A DNA stretch of 64,000 bases from Clostridium sp. D53t1_180928_C8 (GTDB lineage: Bacteria; Bacillota; Clostridia; Clostridiales; Clostridiaceae). The stretch spans positions 109,212-173,211 of the forward strand of contig NZ_JADPEL010000002.1 of NCBI RefSeq assembly GCF_015667795.1, in the 5' to 3' direction. The position numbers and the translations under genes are program-made. The notes below the pieces were generated by a model. It was not told the DNA's origin, searched no databases, and was given only the letters and a program-made list of their open reading frames with translations. Positions within the stretch are counted from its first letter, which is position 1; each line of letters begins with the position of its first letter. This document shows, one piece after another, positions 44,669-53,937 of this stretch.

Positions 44669-45070
44669 TTAAAATACCTCCATTAATTCCTTTTCATCAT
44701 TTATTTTAATTATTTTATTAAATTTATTTTTATCCATACAAACCTCTGCAATTTTTCTTAACATTCCTAAGTGTGAATCACTATCTCTTGCAGAAAGTGT
44801 AAAAAACACATTTATTTCTTTTCCCAAAAAATCTACTGGTTTATTTAGTTTTACTATACATAATCCTTCTTTTATAGCACCATCTTCTGGTCTAGCATGA
44901 GGCATGCAAACACCATCAGCTATACAAAAATAAGGACCAAATTCATCTATTTTTTTTATTATCGAGTCATAATATCTTTTTTCTATAACTCCTTCACTTT
45001 CTAAAATATCACAAGATATCCTTATGGCTTCAGTATAATCCTTAACCTCATCTATTATTTTTACAAACAT
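44669..45070 (-). CDS. PTS EIIA, fructose/mannitol-ascorbate type
   Basis: A 133-residue EIIA domain protein. The phosphorylated His58 lies in GVCMPHARPEDGA, followed by GLCIVKLNKPVDFLG and VFFTLSARDSDSHLGML, which are conserved in the PTS_EIIA_2 fold. It accepts phosphate from HPr and gives it to EIIB. The gap to the regulator gene upstream is 17 nt, so the regulator and transporter are one transcript. The ATG has GGGAGAGG directly upstream. Confidence 0.94.
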   Translation of the reverse strand: MFVKIIDEVKDYTEAIRISCDILESEGVIEKRYYDSIIKKIDEFGPYFCIADGVCMPHARPEDGAIKEGLCIVKLNKPVDFLGKEINVFFTLSARDSDSHLGMLRKIAEVCMDKNKFNKIIKINDEKELMEVF

Positions 45071-45087
45071 TTTCCTCTCCCTACTTC

Positions 45088-47001
45088 TTATACTATTTTT
45101 TTTATTTCTTCATATTCTGTTGCAAATTTAAACTTATCTATGTTATCATTCTTCATTAATATATTCACTAATGAAACTAAACTTTTACTTTCCTCTTTAT
45201 TAGCTAAAACTACTATAGCCTTTATAAATACCTTATTTTTAACACCAAACTCTAATGGCTCTTTTAATGTTAATAAACTAACTCCATTATCTACAACATT
45301 TTCTGGTGGAGCATGTACAAATGCAATTTCCGGGATAAAAACCATGTAATTTCCTAATGTTTCAACAACTCTTATCATATCTGAAATATAAGCTTGTTTT
45401 ATTTTTTTAGAATCTAATAAAGGTTGTGATGCTACTTTTATGGCTTCTCTCCAATCTTCTATAGCTAAATTAAATTGAGCATACTTTTCTGGTATTATTC
45501 CTGCTATATCAGTTATATTTTCACTTTTAACTTTTTTAACTAAATACTTACAGTTCTTTTCATACCACTTATTATAAATTTCAGCTTTAATTCTTTCTAA
45601 ATCTTCAATTTCTAATAATGGATTTACCTTTATAACTTTATATTCATTTAGCTGTAAGGGCACTGTCGTTACTATAAAATCAATATTACTATTGACTAAA
45701 TAATCATTAACATCTTTCAATCTACATATACCTTCAATTGCTATTTCTGGTATCATTAAATTTATTCTAGACTTTAATAAGCTTGAGGTTGCTAATCCAC
45801 CATTACATACAATTAAAACTTTAGAATTTAGATTGCCTTTAACATACTTCTCAAACAAGGTTTCAAAATACATTGCCATATATGCTATCTCTGCTTCCGG
45901 AAACTCTATTCCAACAACATCCTTTTTATTGTTTAAAACCTGTTCAGTTACATCATATATGAATGACATTTTATACTTGATTTCTTCTAACATAGGATTG
46001 TTTATTATCAAGTTATTTTTTAACCTATATATTGCTACATTTAAATGCATTGCCATTTGCATTAAAAATTCATTATCATCCTCAACCTTAATATTAAGTA
46101 TTTCACAAAGTTCATCTACTATTTCTTTAACAACACTATCTACTTCTTCTTGATTTTCAATTATATATTTAGCTCTTTTAGATCCCCTAAATAACTTTAT
46201 TAAATATAGTATTTTTTCATCAGAAACTCTTACTAATGAAAACTTTTCTATAGATTCTTTTAAGAAAATACTTTCTTCAGTTAATAAATCATCTTTAGAA
46301 TCATTAATCTCATTACTAGAATTTATACTTTTACATATAGTCAATAATAAAATTCTTTCTAATTCTTCATAAGCTTCTTCTGTATATTGGATACCCTTGT
46401 TTTCTTCAATAGCTTCTATAATATTACGTATAATATTTTTATTTAAGTTGCTATTTTCATATAAAATTTTGTATATTTCATATCCATATCTATCTTCAAG
46501 CTTATTAAATAATATTGAGAAAGCATTTGCTAGCTTTTCATAGTTATTTTCCTTTATAGTAATTCCATAATAAGCTTTCTTACTAACTTCAATATTTAAT
46601 TTATTTAATATTTCTTCTGATACTTTCAAATCATTTACTAATGTGTTTTTGCTTACTTGAATATACTCTGATAGTTTTTCAATAGTTGTGCTATTTCTTA
46701 CTAATAGTATTATTGCTATCATAATAACCCTATCATCAGCTGTATATAACTTATTAGTGCAACCTTTTAGTATATGATTAATACTTTGATTTCTTTTTAA
46801 ATTAATCTTTACTCCTAGCCTAGGTTTTCTTTCTAATTCAATATTATTTTCTTGTAAAAATGCTCCTATAGAATCTAAATCATTTCGTATTGTTCTTTCG
46901 CTTACATCAAATGTTTTAGCTATATTTTCTATAGTTATCCATTCTAACTTATTTTCTAGAAAATTAGTTATTTCTATTTGTCTCTTATTAAGAATTATCA
47001 A
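45088..47001 (-). CDS. PRD-containing transcriptional regulator (MtlR/LicR/BglG family)
   Basis: A 637-residue multidomain regulator: two N-terminal helix-turn-helix domains (LNKRQIEITNFLENK, ENIAKTFDVSERTIRNDLDS; then an Mga-like one with LSEYIQVSKNTLVNDLK), two PRDs (about 185-400, with MHLNVAIYRL in PRD2), an EIIB-like domain (VLIVCNGGLATSS, Cys) and an EIIA-like domain (AFVHAPPENVVDNG, His). The DNA-binding head makes it an activator of the MtlR/LicR type rather than an RNA antiterminator. PTS phosphorylation of PRD, EIIB and EIIA sites would couple it to sugar supply. The start is a TTG with GAGGAGG 7 nt upstream. It heads the operon it probably controls. Confidence 0.93.
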   Translation of the reverse strand: MIILNKRQIEITNFLENKLEWITIENIAKTFDVSERTIRNDLDSIGAFLQENNIELERKPRLGVKINLKRNQSINHILKGCTNKLYTADDRVIMIAIILLVRNSTTIEKLSEYIQVSKNTLVNDLKVSEEILNKLNIEVSKKAYYGITIKENNYEKLANAFSILFNKLEDRYGYEIYKILYENSNLNKNIIRNIIEAIEENKGIQYTEEAYEELERILLLTICKSINSSNEINDSKDDLLTEESIFLKESIEKFSLVRVSDEKILYLIKLFRGSKRAKYIIENQEEVDSVVKEIVDELCEILNIKVEDDNEFLMQMAMHLNVAIYRLKNNLIINNPMLEEIKYKMSFIYDVTEQVLNNKKDVVGIEFPEAEIAYMAMYFETLFEKYVKGNLNSKVLIVCNGGLATSSLLKSRINLMIPEIAIEGICRLKDVNDYLVNSNIDFIVTTVPLQLNEYKVIKVNPLLEIEDLERIKAEIYNKWYEKNCKYLVKKVKSENITDIAGIIPEKYAQFNLAIEDWREAIKVASQPLLDSKKIKQAYISDMIRVVETLGNYMVFIPEIAFVHAPPENVVDNGVSLLTLKEPLEFGVKNKVFIKAIVVLANKEESKSLVSLVNILMKNDNIDKFKFATEYEEIKKIV

Positions 47002-47023
47002 TTCTTTACCTCCTCAGCTACCT

Positions 47024-47067
47024 TACAATATTAATTGTATTCGTTTTCTTAGTGTTAAACTATACCA
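47024..47067 (-). promoter_or_regulatory. Putative promoter and operator of the PTS-transketolase operon
   Basis: An extended -10 element, TGGTATAGT (47067-47059, minus), lies about 58 bases before the regulator start, with TTGCCA too far upstream for a normal -35. Between it and the gene is a palindrome, TACAATATTAATTGTA (47024-47039), which could be a binding site for the regulator or an RNA stem. Confidence 0.45.
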
Positions 47068-47147
47068 ATTTTCTTCATTAATTGTGGCAATTTTTATTTA
47101 CCTTTAACAAAACTATTAAAACTGTTCTAGGTAGAGTTAATAAAAAA

Positions 47148-47187
47148 TCAGTGATAACTTTATAATCTTACACAAAGTTATCACTGA
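47148..47187 (-). terminator. Intrinsic terminator overlapping the 3' end of the VanZ gene
   Basis: A perfect 14-bp stem (tcagtgataacttt / aaagttatcactga) whose loop holds the VanZ stop codon (47168-47170), followed by six T residues on the minus strand. The coding sequence therefore supplies one arm of the terminator. Confidence 0.85.
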
Positions 47188-47749
47188 AAAATTCAACCCT
47201 ATTTCTAATTTTAAATAAATAATATCCTAAGCATCCACCAACAGTATTACATATTAAATCATTTATCTCAAAAAATCTATATACATTTGGTAAAATTAAA
47301 GATAATACTACTTGAGTACTTTCAATAAATAAAGAAACTAAAAATATTGCTATTAATATTCTCTTCATATTATTGAATATATTCCTAAAATAATAACCTA
47401 TAAAAAATCCCATTGGCATAAGTAAAAGTAAGTTCCCACCTAAATTATAGATAACACTTTTCATTCCACCATCATTATAAATTATTAAAATGCTACTAAT
47501 AGGATTAAGTCTTATTACTGGATTTTTAAAATTAATATACTCTCCCCATGCAACTGTCAAAGGAAAATAGACTTTAGATATAACTCCAACAATATACATA
47601 AAAAAAATCAACTTTATAAATTCATTTCTTACCTTAGATTTATTAAGTAATTTCTCACCTGAAGCAACATATATTAATAAATCTAATTTCCAATACAAAC
47701 AAAGCACTATACCAACAGCCAGAAACTCTTTTTGAGTTATAATAAACAT
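47168..47749 (-). CDS. VanZ family membrane protein
   Basis: A 193-residue protein with about five transmembrane helices. FPLTVAWGEYINF, NPISSILIIYNDGG, NLGGNLLLLMPMGFFIGYYF, SLFIESTQVVLSL and DLICNTVGGCLGYYLF fit the VanZ fold. VanZ-like proteins affect envelope sensitivity to glycopeptides or lipopeptides, but their reaction is not settled. The start is the ATG at 47749, with GGAGG 7 nt upstream; the preceding in-frame TTG is too close. A terminator overlaps its stop. It follows the glmU gene and a 37-codon membrane-peptide gene on the same strand. Confidence 0.9.
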   Translation of the reverse strand: MFIITQKEFLAVGIVLCLYWKLDLLIYVASGEKLLNKSKVRNEFIKLIFFMYIVGVISKVYFPLTVAWGEYINFKNPVIRLNPISSILIIYNDGGMKSVIYNLGGNLLLLMPMGFFIGYYFRNIFNNMKRILIAIFLVSLFIESTQVVLSLILPNVYRFFEINDLICNTVGGCLGYYLFKIRNRVEFFSDNFV

Positions 47750-47834
47750 CAATTAACCTCCAATAAAATATATCTTTTAAATTTATAACCATATATCATA
47801 TTATTAAACACTCTATATAGTTAACCCTTAAAAG

Positions 47835-47948
47835 CTACCTATTAATTGAAGTAATAAAAGCATGTACTATTAATGCAGTAATAATAGTTATAGATACACC
47901 TAAAAATACCACTTTTAATTTAAATTTTCTATTATTAAACTTCTCCAT
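47835..47948 (-). CDS. Small single-helix membrane protein, 37 residues
   Basis: An open frame of 37 codons with a basic N-terminus (MEKFNNRKFKLK), one hydrophobic helix (VVFLGVSITIITALIVHAF) and a short tail ending INR. The ATG at 47948 is preceded at 5-6 nt by GGGGGC, as strong a ribosome-binding site as those of neighbouring genes. It lies between glmU and VanZ on their strand. No family is recognised. The positive-inside layout and good translation signal support a real small membrane protein, although short hydrophobic frames can occur by chance in AT-rich DNA. Confidence 0.55.
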   Translation of the reverse strand: MEKFNNRKFKLKVVFLGVSITIITALIVHAFITSINR

Positions 47949-48022
47949 ATTAAGCCCCCATAAATTTACTCATAACAGGGAAAGAAATTAAAAATTCCTT
48001 CCCTACTTTATTACCATATATC

Positions 48023-49381
48023 TTATCCTCTTCTTTCAACCCATCCTGAAATATTTCTTTGCTTCGCTCTAGCTACTGCAAGTTCCCCACTTTTCACATC
48101 ATTAGTAATAGTAGAACCAGCAGCAATATAAGTATTGTCTTCTACAGTTACTGGAGATATTAAGTTTGTATTACATCCAATAAAACTGTTGTTTCCTATA
48201 ATAGTCTTATTCTTGTTCTTACCATCATAATTTACAGTAACAGTTCCACATCCAAAATTACAACTTTCTCCCACTTCAGCGTCTCCTATATATGTTAAAT
48301 GAGAAACCTTAGTATTATCACCAATAGTTGATTTCTTAATTTCAACGAAATCCCCAACTCTTACGTGATTCCCTATAATTGATTGTGGGCGTATATATGC
48401 AAAAGGACCAACTGTAGTATCACTACCAATAACACTATCTAAAATAACAGAACTTTGAATTTCAACATTTTCTGCAATAGAAGAATTGCTTATTCTTGAA
48501 TTAGGATATAATAAACATCCTGATCCAATTACAGTATTACCTTCAATAACGTTACCAGGATATATTATTGTATCTTTTCCAATAATAACCTCAGCTCCAA
48601 TGTAAGTATTTGATGGATCTATTAATGTAACTCCATTTTCTAAGTGAATTGAATTAATTCTTTTTCTTAATTCATGTTCAACTTGTGCAAGTTGCCCTCT
48701 TGAGTTAACACCAATAGTTTCTTCAAAGTTAGTTACAACAGCACCAACCTTTTCATCTTGCTCTTTTAATATTCCAATAACATCAGTTAAATAATATTCA
48801 CCTTGTGAATTATTGTTTGATAACTTTTCTAATGCTTCTAATAAAGAAACTATATCAAAACAATAAACTCCAGCATTCATCTCTCTAACTTTTAATTCCT
48901 CTTCATTACAATCCTTATGTTCAACTATTTTTAATACTTCATCACCATTTCTAATGATTCTTCCATATCCACTAGCATCATCTAATATTGAACTTAAAAG
49001 AGTTGCCTTATTGCTACTTAAAGAATGTACCTCAAATAATCTTTTAATAGTTTCTTCAGTTATTAATGGTGCATCACCACATAATACTGCTACAGTTCCT
49101 TCTTTATCCTTTAAGAAATCTATAGCACATTTTACTGCATGTCCTGTTCCTAACTGTTCTTCTTGTAATGAATATGATACTTCTCTATCTTCAGTTTTAG
49201 CCTTAACTAACTCTGAACCCTTCCCTATAATTAGGTTAATATCATTAATTTCTGCTTTTCTTAATGTATCTATAACATGGTTCACCATTTCCTTACCACA
49301 AACCTTATGTAATACCTTTGGTAAATCTGATTTAATTCTTGTTCCTTGTCCTGCTGCTAATATTAGTGCACAATTATACAT
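48023..49381 (-). CDS. glmU: Bifunctional GlcN-1-P acetyltransferase / GlcNAc-1-P uridyltransferase
   Basis: A 452-residue two-domain enzyme that completes UDP-GlcNAc synthesis. The N-terminal pyrophosphorylase has [39 protein letters not shown] and NAGVYCF. The C-terminal left-handed beta helix (about 250-445) carries hexapeptide repeats and [44 protein letters not shown], the acetyl-CoA and acceptor sites. Length is normal. It lies 75 nt downstream of glmM, with an mRNA hairpin in the gap; GGGGG is 13 nt before the ATG, a slightly long spacing. Confidence 0.97.
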   Translation of the reverse strand: MYNCALILAAGQGTRIKSDLPKVLHKVCGKEMVNHVIDTLRKAEINDINLIIGKGSELVKAKTEDREVSYSLQEEQLGTGHAVKCAIDFLKDKEGTVAVLCGDAPLITEETIKRLFEVHSLSSNKATLLSSILDDASGYGRIIRNGDEVLKIVEHKDCNEEELKVREMNAGVYCFDIVSLLEALEKLSNNNSQGEYYLTDVIGILKEQDEKVGAVVTNFEETIGVNSRGQLAQVEHELRKRINSIHLENGVTLIDPSNTYIGAEVIIGKDTIIYPGNVIEGNTVIGSGCLLYPNSRISNSSIAENVEIQSSVILDSVIGSDTTVGPFAYIRPQSIIGNHVRVGDFVEIKKSTIGDNTKVSHLTYIGDAEVGESCNFGCGTVTVNYDGKNKNKTIIGNNSFIGCNTNLISPVTVEDNTYIAAGSTITNDVKSGELAVARAKQRNISGWVERRG

Positions 49382-49412
49382 ACTTTATCTTATTCCCCCT
49401 ATTTCAGTACCA

Positions 49413-49439
49413 GGGAAAAGTGAAGTTTTCTCTTTTCCC
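49413..49439 (-). other. mRNA hairpin between glmM and glmU
   Basis: A perfect 8-bp stem (gggaaaag / cttttccc) with an 11-nt loop in the short gap between the two genes. No T tract follows, so it is not a clear terminator. It might influence mRNA stability or relative expression. A similar but imperfect stem (47977-48004) follows the glmU stop. Confidence 0.35.
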
Positions 49440-49456
49440 CATATAATATATATTAA

Positions 49457-50800
49457 TTAAATTTTGCTTAATATTAAGTTAACTAAACTATTTGCCATTT
49501 CATTTATTTCATCTTGATTTTCACCTTCAAGCATAACTCTTACTAAAGGCTCTGTTCCTGATGGTCTTATAAGAACTCTACCAATACCATTTAATTTAGC
49601 TTCAACATTATTAATAGCTTCAATTATTTCTGTATCTTCTAAATAAATATTCTTCTTTTCATTAGGAACCTTAGCATTAACTAATACTTGTGGTAACTCC
49701 TTCATCACTCCAGCTAATTCACTAAAAGTCTTTCCACTTTCTTTTAATATAGCTGCTACTTGAAGTGCACTAACTAAGCCATCTCCAGTAGTATTGTGAT
49801 TAAGGAATATTATGTGACCTGATTGTTCTCCACCTAATATATAATTGTTCTTAAGCATTTCTTCAAGTACATATCTATCTCCAACCTTAGTCTTAACTAA
49901 GTTAATACCTTCTCTTTTAGCAGCAATGTCTAATCCTAAATTACTCATTACTGTAACAACTAAAGTATCATCCTTTAATTGCCCAGCTTCCTTTAAAGCC
50001 TTTGCGCATATTGTTAATAGGAAATCACCATTTATCATGTTTCCTTTTTCATCAACAGCTAAACATCTATCTGCATCACCATCAAAAGCAAATCCAATAT
50101 CACATTTTTTTCTTACTACGTAATCCATTAATTCTTCCATATGAGTTGAACCACAATTTTCATTTATGTTGTTTCCATCTGGATTATCATTAATTACGTA
50201 AACTCTTGCACCTAAAGCTCTAAATGCCTTAACTGCAGCCTTATATGCAGCACCATTTGCACAATCTAAAGCAACCTTTAATCCCTTTAAATCTGTTTTT
50301 ATTGTACTTTTTGCATATTCTATATATTCATATAAAGCTGATTCTTCCTTATATACTCTACCAACACCTTCTCCAACTGGACTTGGTACTCCTTCAAAGC
50401 CATTTTCAATTGTTCTTTGAATTTCATCTTCTAATTCATCTGATAACTTGTACCCTTTTCCATCAAAAAACTTAATACCATTATATTCAACTGGATTATG
50501 AGATGCTGAAATCATAACTCCTGCATCTGCATTATATTCTCTTGTTAAATGAGCCACTGCTGGTGTTGGTACTACTCCTAAAATTATAGCTTCTGCACCA
50601 ACTGAAAGTATCCCTGCAACTAAAGCTGACTCTAACATATCTCCTGATATTCTAGTATCTTTAGCAACTAATATCTTTGGCTTATGTGTTCCTTCTGTTA
50701 ATACATAAGCTCCTGCTCTACCTAATTTATAAGCTAATTCTGCACTTAATTCTGTATTAGCAATACCTCTAACTCCATCAGTTCCAAACATTCTTGCCAT
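49457..50800 (-). CDS. glmM: Phosphoglucosamine mutase
   Basis: A 447-residue alpha-D-phosphohexomutase that converts GlcN-6-P to GlcN-1-[19 protein letters not shown] at the N-terminus, [17 protein letters not shown] (phospho-Ser), DFDGDADRC-like [15 protein letters not shown] (metal), [11 protein letters not shown] and [12 protein letters not shown] (phosphate binding) are diagnostic. The start is the ATG at 50800; an in-frame GTG four codons earlier lies inside the AGGAG site. It is 33 nt downstream of an LCP gene and upstream of glmU, forming a UDP-GlcNAc supply unit with glmS nearby. Confidence 0.97.
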   Translation of the reverse strand: MARMFGTDGVRGIANTELSAELAYKLGRAGAYVLTEGTHKPKILVAKDTRISGDMLESALVAGILSVGAEAIILGVVPTPAVAHLTREYNADAGVMISASHNPVEYNGIKFFDGKGYKLSDELEDEIQRTIENGFEGVPSPVGEGVGRVYKEESALYEYIEYAKSTIKTDLKGLKVALDCANGAAYKAAVKAFRALGARVYVINDNPDGNNINENCGSTHMEELMDYVVRKKCDIGFAFDGDADRCLAVDEKGNMINGDFLLTICAKALKEAGQLKDDTLVVTVMSNLGLDIAAKREGINLVKTKVGDRYVLEEMLKNNYILGGEQSGHIIFLNHNTTGDGLVSALQVAAILKESGKTFSELAGVMKELPQVLVNAKVPNEKKNIYLEDTEIIEAINNVEAKLNGIGRVLIRPSGTEPLVRVMLEGENQDEINEMANSLVNLILSKI

Positions 50801-50833
50801 ATTTCTTATCACTCCTATTATCTTAATTATTTA

Positions 50834-51763
50834 CTACCATTTTTTTATATCTTCAAATATATAATCGTGTAATTGCTGTACTGTATTTTCCTTATCAAAA
50901 GTTAAATAATAAATTTTATCTATCATTTTCCCTTCACAATATTCATCTCTAGGAAATCTTTCTTGTTCTAAGCTTGTTATACCCATCTTTAATACTTCGT
51001 TTCCAAAGTTTAATATTTGAGAATAATCTAAGTTTGTTTGTACCATAGGTAAAATCTCACTTAATAAACTTGGATATTGTGTAACATTTATAGATAATAT
51101 TTTTTCAAAAACTTTACTTAAAACAGTTCTTTGTCTATCTGTTCTTACATAGTCTCCCCCAGTAGCATATCTTATTCTTGAATATGCAAGCGCTTGCTCA
51201 CCAGTTAAAGTATATGTACCTGCAACATCAATTCCTGGAATATGACTTACTTCCTCGCTAGTTATATCAATAGTCACTCCACCTAACATGTCAATTATTT
51301 TTGGTAATGTTGTAAAGTTAACTGCCACAAAATTATCTATATTTAAGTCAAAATTTTTGTTTAAGGTTTTTATCGCTAACTGTGGTCCCCCAAATGCATA
51401 TGCATGATTAATCTTATCAGTTCCATGCCCTTCAATTTCAACATAAGAATCTCTCATAATTGATGTTAGCTTTAACTTTTTATGAGTTTCATCAATTGTT
51501 GCAATTATTATAGAATCTGATCTACCTGCCTTTCCATCTTCAGCATCTATACCAAATAAAGCAATATTGGTAATACTATCATTGTACTCTGATAATTTTT
51601 CTTCTACCTTATCACTTATTCCAACATCTGACTTATCTATTTCAATCTTTTCTACTTTATTAAATAGATGATTTCCATAGGCATATATTCCCCCGATGGT
51701 TACTAAAATAATACTAAAAATAATCCCTAAAACCAATAAGACAATTTTACTTCTTTTTTTCAT
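50834..51763 (-). CDS. LytR-CpsA-Psr (LCP) family polymer transferase
   Basis: A 309-residue LCP protein with one N-terminal transmembrane helix (about 8-28) and an outward catalytic domain: ITNIALFGID, GKAGRSDSIIIATID, LTSIMRDSYVEIEG, INHAYAFGGPQLAIKTLN and AYSRIRYATGGDYVRTDRQRTVL. All canonical Arg and Asp positions are present. It is very similar to the LCP protein at 32216-33190, probably by duplication, but shorter in one loop. The ATG at 51763 has GGAGG 8 nt upstream. Its position between glmS and glmM ties polymer attachment to amino-sugar precursor supply. Confidence 0.95.
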   Translation of the reverse strand: MKKRSKIVLLVLGIIFSIILVTIGGIYAYGNHLFNKVEKIEIDKSDVGISDKVEEKLSEYNDSITNIALFGIDAEDGKAGRSDSIIIATIDETHKKLKLTSIMRDSYVEIEGHGTDKINHAYAFGGPQLAIKTLNKNFDLNIDNFVAVNFTTLPKIIDMLGGVTIDITSEEVSHIPGIDVAGTYTLTGEQALAYSRIRYATGGDYVRTDRQRTVLSKVFEKILSINVTQYPSLLSEILPMVQTNLDYSQILNFGNEVLKMGITSLEQERFPRDEYCEGKMIDKIYYLTFDKENTVQQLHDYIFEDIKKW

Positions 51764-51856
51764 GTTACTTTCCTCCACAACTTTATTTATAATTTATATT
51801 TTAATCTAATTGTTGGCAAAGTTACTATATAATTACTTACTAGCATTTATAAAAAT

Positions 51857-51881
51857 AGCCTCTATAATTTATACAGAGGCT
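51857..51881 (-). terminator. Intrinsic terminator of glmS
   Basis: A 7-bp GC-rich stem (agcctct / agaggct) with an 11-nt loop, followed on the minus strand by A and five T residues, 18 bases past the glmS stop. Confidence 0.8.
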
Positions 51882-51899
51882 TATTTTTTATCATTTAAA

Positions 51900-53732
51900 T
51901 TATTCAACTGTAACTGACTTAGCTAAGTTTCTTGGCTTATCTACGTCACATCCCTTTTGTTTTGCAACATAGTAAGATATTAATTGAAGTGGTACAACAC
52001 TTATCATTGGAGTTAATAAATCAATAGTCTTTGGAATATAAACTAATGAATCAACAACTTCCTTTGATGTTTCATCCCCTTCATTAACAACTGCAAATAT
52101 ATTTCCACCTCTTGTAGAAACTTCTCTTACGTTAGATATCATCTTATCCTTTAAAGCCTCTTGAGTCAATAGTGTAATAACTGCAGTTCCTTTATCTATT
52201 AAAGCAATTGGTCCATGCTTTAATTCTCCACCAGCATAAGCATCACAATGGATATAAGATATTTCTTTAAGCTTTAAAGAACCTTCCATAGCTACAGCAT
52301 AGTCTAATCCTCTTCCTAAGAAATAGATATCCCTATGATTGTAGTGTTTATCAGCATATCTTTGAAGCTCTTCCTGCATTTCTAAGGATCTTTCAATCTT
52401 TTCTGGAATTGTTAGCATTTCAGCTTTAACTTCTTCTGCATATTCTTCAGTTATAGTTTCTTTTAATCTACCAAAGTATAATCCTAAAATATAGAATGCT
52501 GCTAACTGAGTTACATAAGCCTTAGTTGATGCAACTGCAATTTCTGGTCCTGCTAATGTGTAAATTACATCATCAGCTTCTCTTGATACTGAAGACCCTA
52601 CAACGTTAGTTATAGCTAAAACCCTAGCTCCTTGTCTTTGTCCATCTCTAAGAACTGCTAAAGTATCAGCAGTTTCCCCTGATTGAGATACTACTATTAT
52701 TAAAGTTCTATCTGTTATTAATGGTTCTCTATATCTGAATTCAGATGCAACATCTATTTCTACTGGTATTTTAGCTAACTTTTCAATAACAGTTTTACCT
52801 ACAACACCTGCATGATAAGCTGTTCCACAAGCTACTATATAAACTTTATCAAAGTTTTCTAATTCTTCTTTAGTAAACTTAACATTATCTAAAGTTATTT
52901 CTTTTCCTAAAGCAATCTTTCCTGCTAAAGTATCTCTTACTGCCTTTGGTTGTTCATGAATTTCTTTAAGCATAAAGTCTTCATATCCACCTTTTTCAGC
53001 AGCATCAACATTCCAAGTTACATGGTAAACTTCCTTTTCAATCTTTTCACCATCTTCAGTTATAAGCTCAACTCCATCTTTAGTTAAGATAACAAATTCC
53101 TTATCTTCTAATAAATAAATATCTCTAGTATGATTTAAAACTGCTGGAATATCTGAAGCTATAAAGCTTTCATTTTCTCCTAATCCAACTATAAGAGGAC
53201 TATCTTTTCTTACTGCGATTATTCTGTCTGGCTCATTGTTTGCAATAACTCCAATGGCAAAGCTTCCTTCTAATTTAGCTGTAGCTTTAACTACTGCATC
53301 AAAAAGATTTCTTCCATCTCTATAATAGTAATCAACTAAGTTTGGTATAACTTCTGTATCAGTTTCTGATAAGAATTCATATCCTTTACCAGTTAACCAT
53401 TCTCTTAATCTCATATAGTTTTCAATAATTCCATTATGTACAACACTAATTGTTGCATTACCATTTGAATGTGGATGAGAGTTAACATCTGATGGCTCAC
53501 CATGAGTTGCCCATCTTGTATGACCTATCCCTATATGTCCATTTATTGAATTAGCATTTAGATCATTTTCTAAATTAGCTAATCTACCTTTTAATTTTCT
53601 AACGCTTATTTTTTTATCTTCTATGATTGCAACACCTGCTGAATCATATCCTCTATATTCTAATTTTGAAAGACCTTCAACTAATAAATCAGCTGCTTGT
53701 CTTTTCCCTATATATCCTACTATTCCACACAT
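51900..53732 (-). CDS. glmS: Glutamine-fructose-6-phosphate aminotransferase
   Basis: A 610-residue enzyme that makes glucosamine 6-phosphate, the entry step to UDP-GlcNAc. The N-terminal glutaminase begins MCGIVGYIG (nucleophile Cys2) with GHTRWATHGEPS and VVHNGIIENY. Two SIS isomerase domains follow (ACGTAYHAG, VSQSGETADTLA, FLGRGLDYAVAMEGSLKLKE), and the C-terminus is KPRNLAKSVTVE. Length is standard. The ATG has AAGGGG 7 nt upstream. The 205-base leader region has no recognisable glmS ribozyme; instead it shares a dyad element with the galU promoter. Confidence 0.98.
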   Translation of the reverse strand: MCGIVGYIGKRQAADLLVEGLSKLEYRGYDSAGVAIIEDKKISVRKLKGRLANLENDLNANSINGHIGIGHTRWATHGEPSDVNSHPHSNGNATISVVHNGIIENYMRLREWLTGKGYEFLSETDTEVIPNLVDYYYRDGRNLFDAVVKATAKLEGSFAIGVIANNEPDRIIAVRKDSPLIVGLGENESFIASDIPAVLNHTRDIYLLEDKEFVILTKDGVELITEDGEKIEKEVYHVTWNVDAAEKGGYEDFMLKEIHEQPKAVRDTLAGKIALGKEITLDNVKFTKEELENFDKVYIVACGTAYHAGVVGKTVIEKLAKIPVEIDVASEFRYREPLITDRTLIIVVSQSGETADTLAVLRDGQRQGARVLAITNVVGSSVSREADDVIYTLAGPEIAVASTKAYVTQLAAFYILGLYFGRLKETITEEYAEEVKAEMLTIPEKIERSLEMQEELQRYADKHYNHRDIYFLGRGLDYAVAMEGSLKLKEISYIHCDAYAGGELKHGPIALIDKGTAVITLLTQEALKDKMISNVREVSTRGGNIFAVVNEGDETSKEVVDSLVYIPKTIDLLTPMISVVPLQLISYYVAKQKGCDVDKPRNLAKSVTVE

Positions 53733-53784
53733 ATTTATTCCCCTTATTACTATGATTTGTAGTACGTTTAATTTCTTTTAAATG

Positions 53785-53839
53785 TATAGTAATTATAGCG
53801 CTTTATTTATTATGAATATACACGATGTACTTCAATATA
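53785..53839 (-). promoter_or_regulatory. glmS promoter with 24-bp dyad element shared with galU
   Basis: On the minus strand TATAAT (53797-53792) lies in the 13-mer TATAATTACTATA, identical to that before galU. A good -35 is missing. The dyad at 53816-53839 reads TATATT-GAAGTACATC-GTGTATA and matches the galU element at 18 of 24 positions. It is 9 bp closer to the -10 than in galU, about one helical turn. Confidence 0.55.
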
Positions 53840-53937
53840 TATGATCTAATTGGGTTATATTATATATTTTTTTATTTATATTTATAATATCACCACGTTT
53901 AAGTAAAAAAATATAATTTATACTCTTTCTATTTAAT

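Noticed and set aside
42968-45070. L-ascorbate as the PTS substrate
   Set aside because: EIIC and EIIB belong to the ascorbate family, but none of the lactonase, decarboxylase, isomerase or epimerase genes of the ula pathway are present, so the family name was not turned into a substrate claim.
47040-47110. Sigma-54 promoter before the PRD regulator operon
   Set aside because: Some PRD regulators work with sigma-54. A TGGCA-like stretch is present, but on the wrong strand and without a TTGC element at the right spacing. The regulator also has no sigma-54 interaction (AAA) domain.
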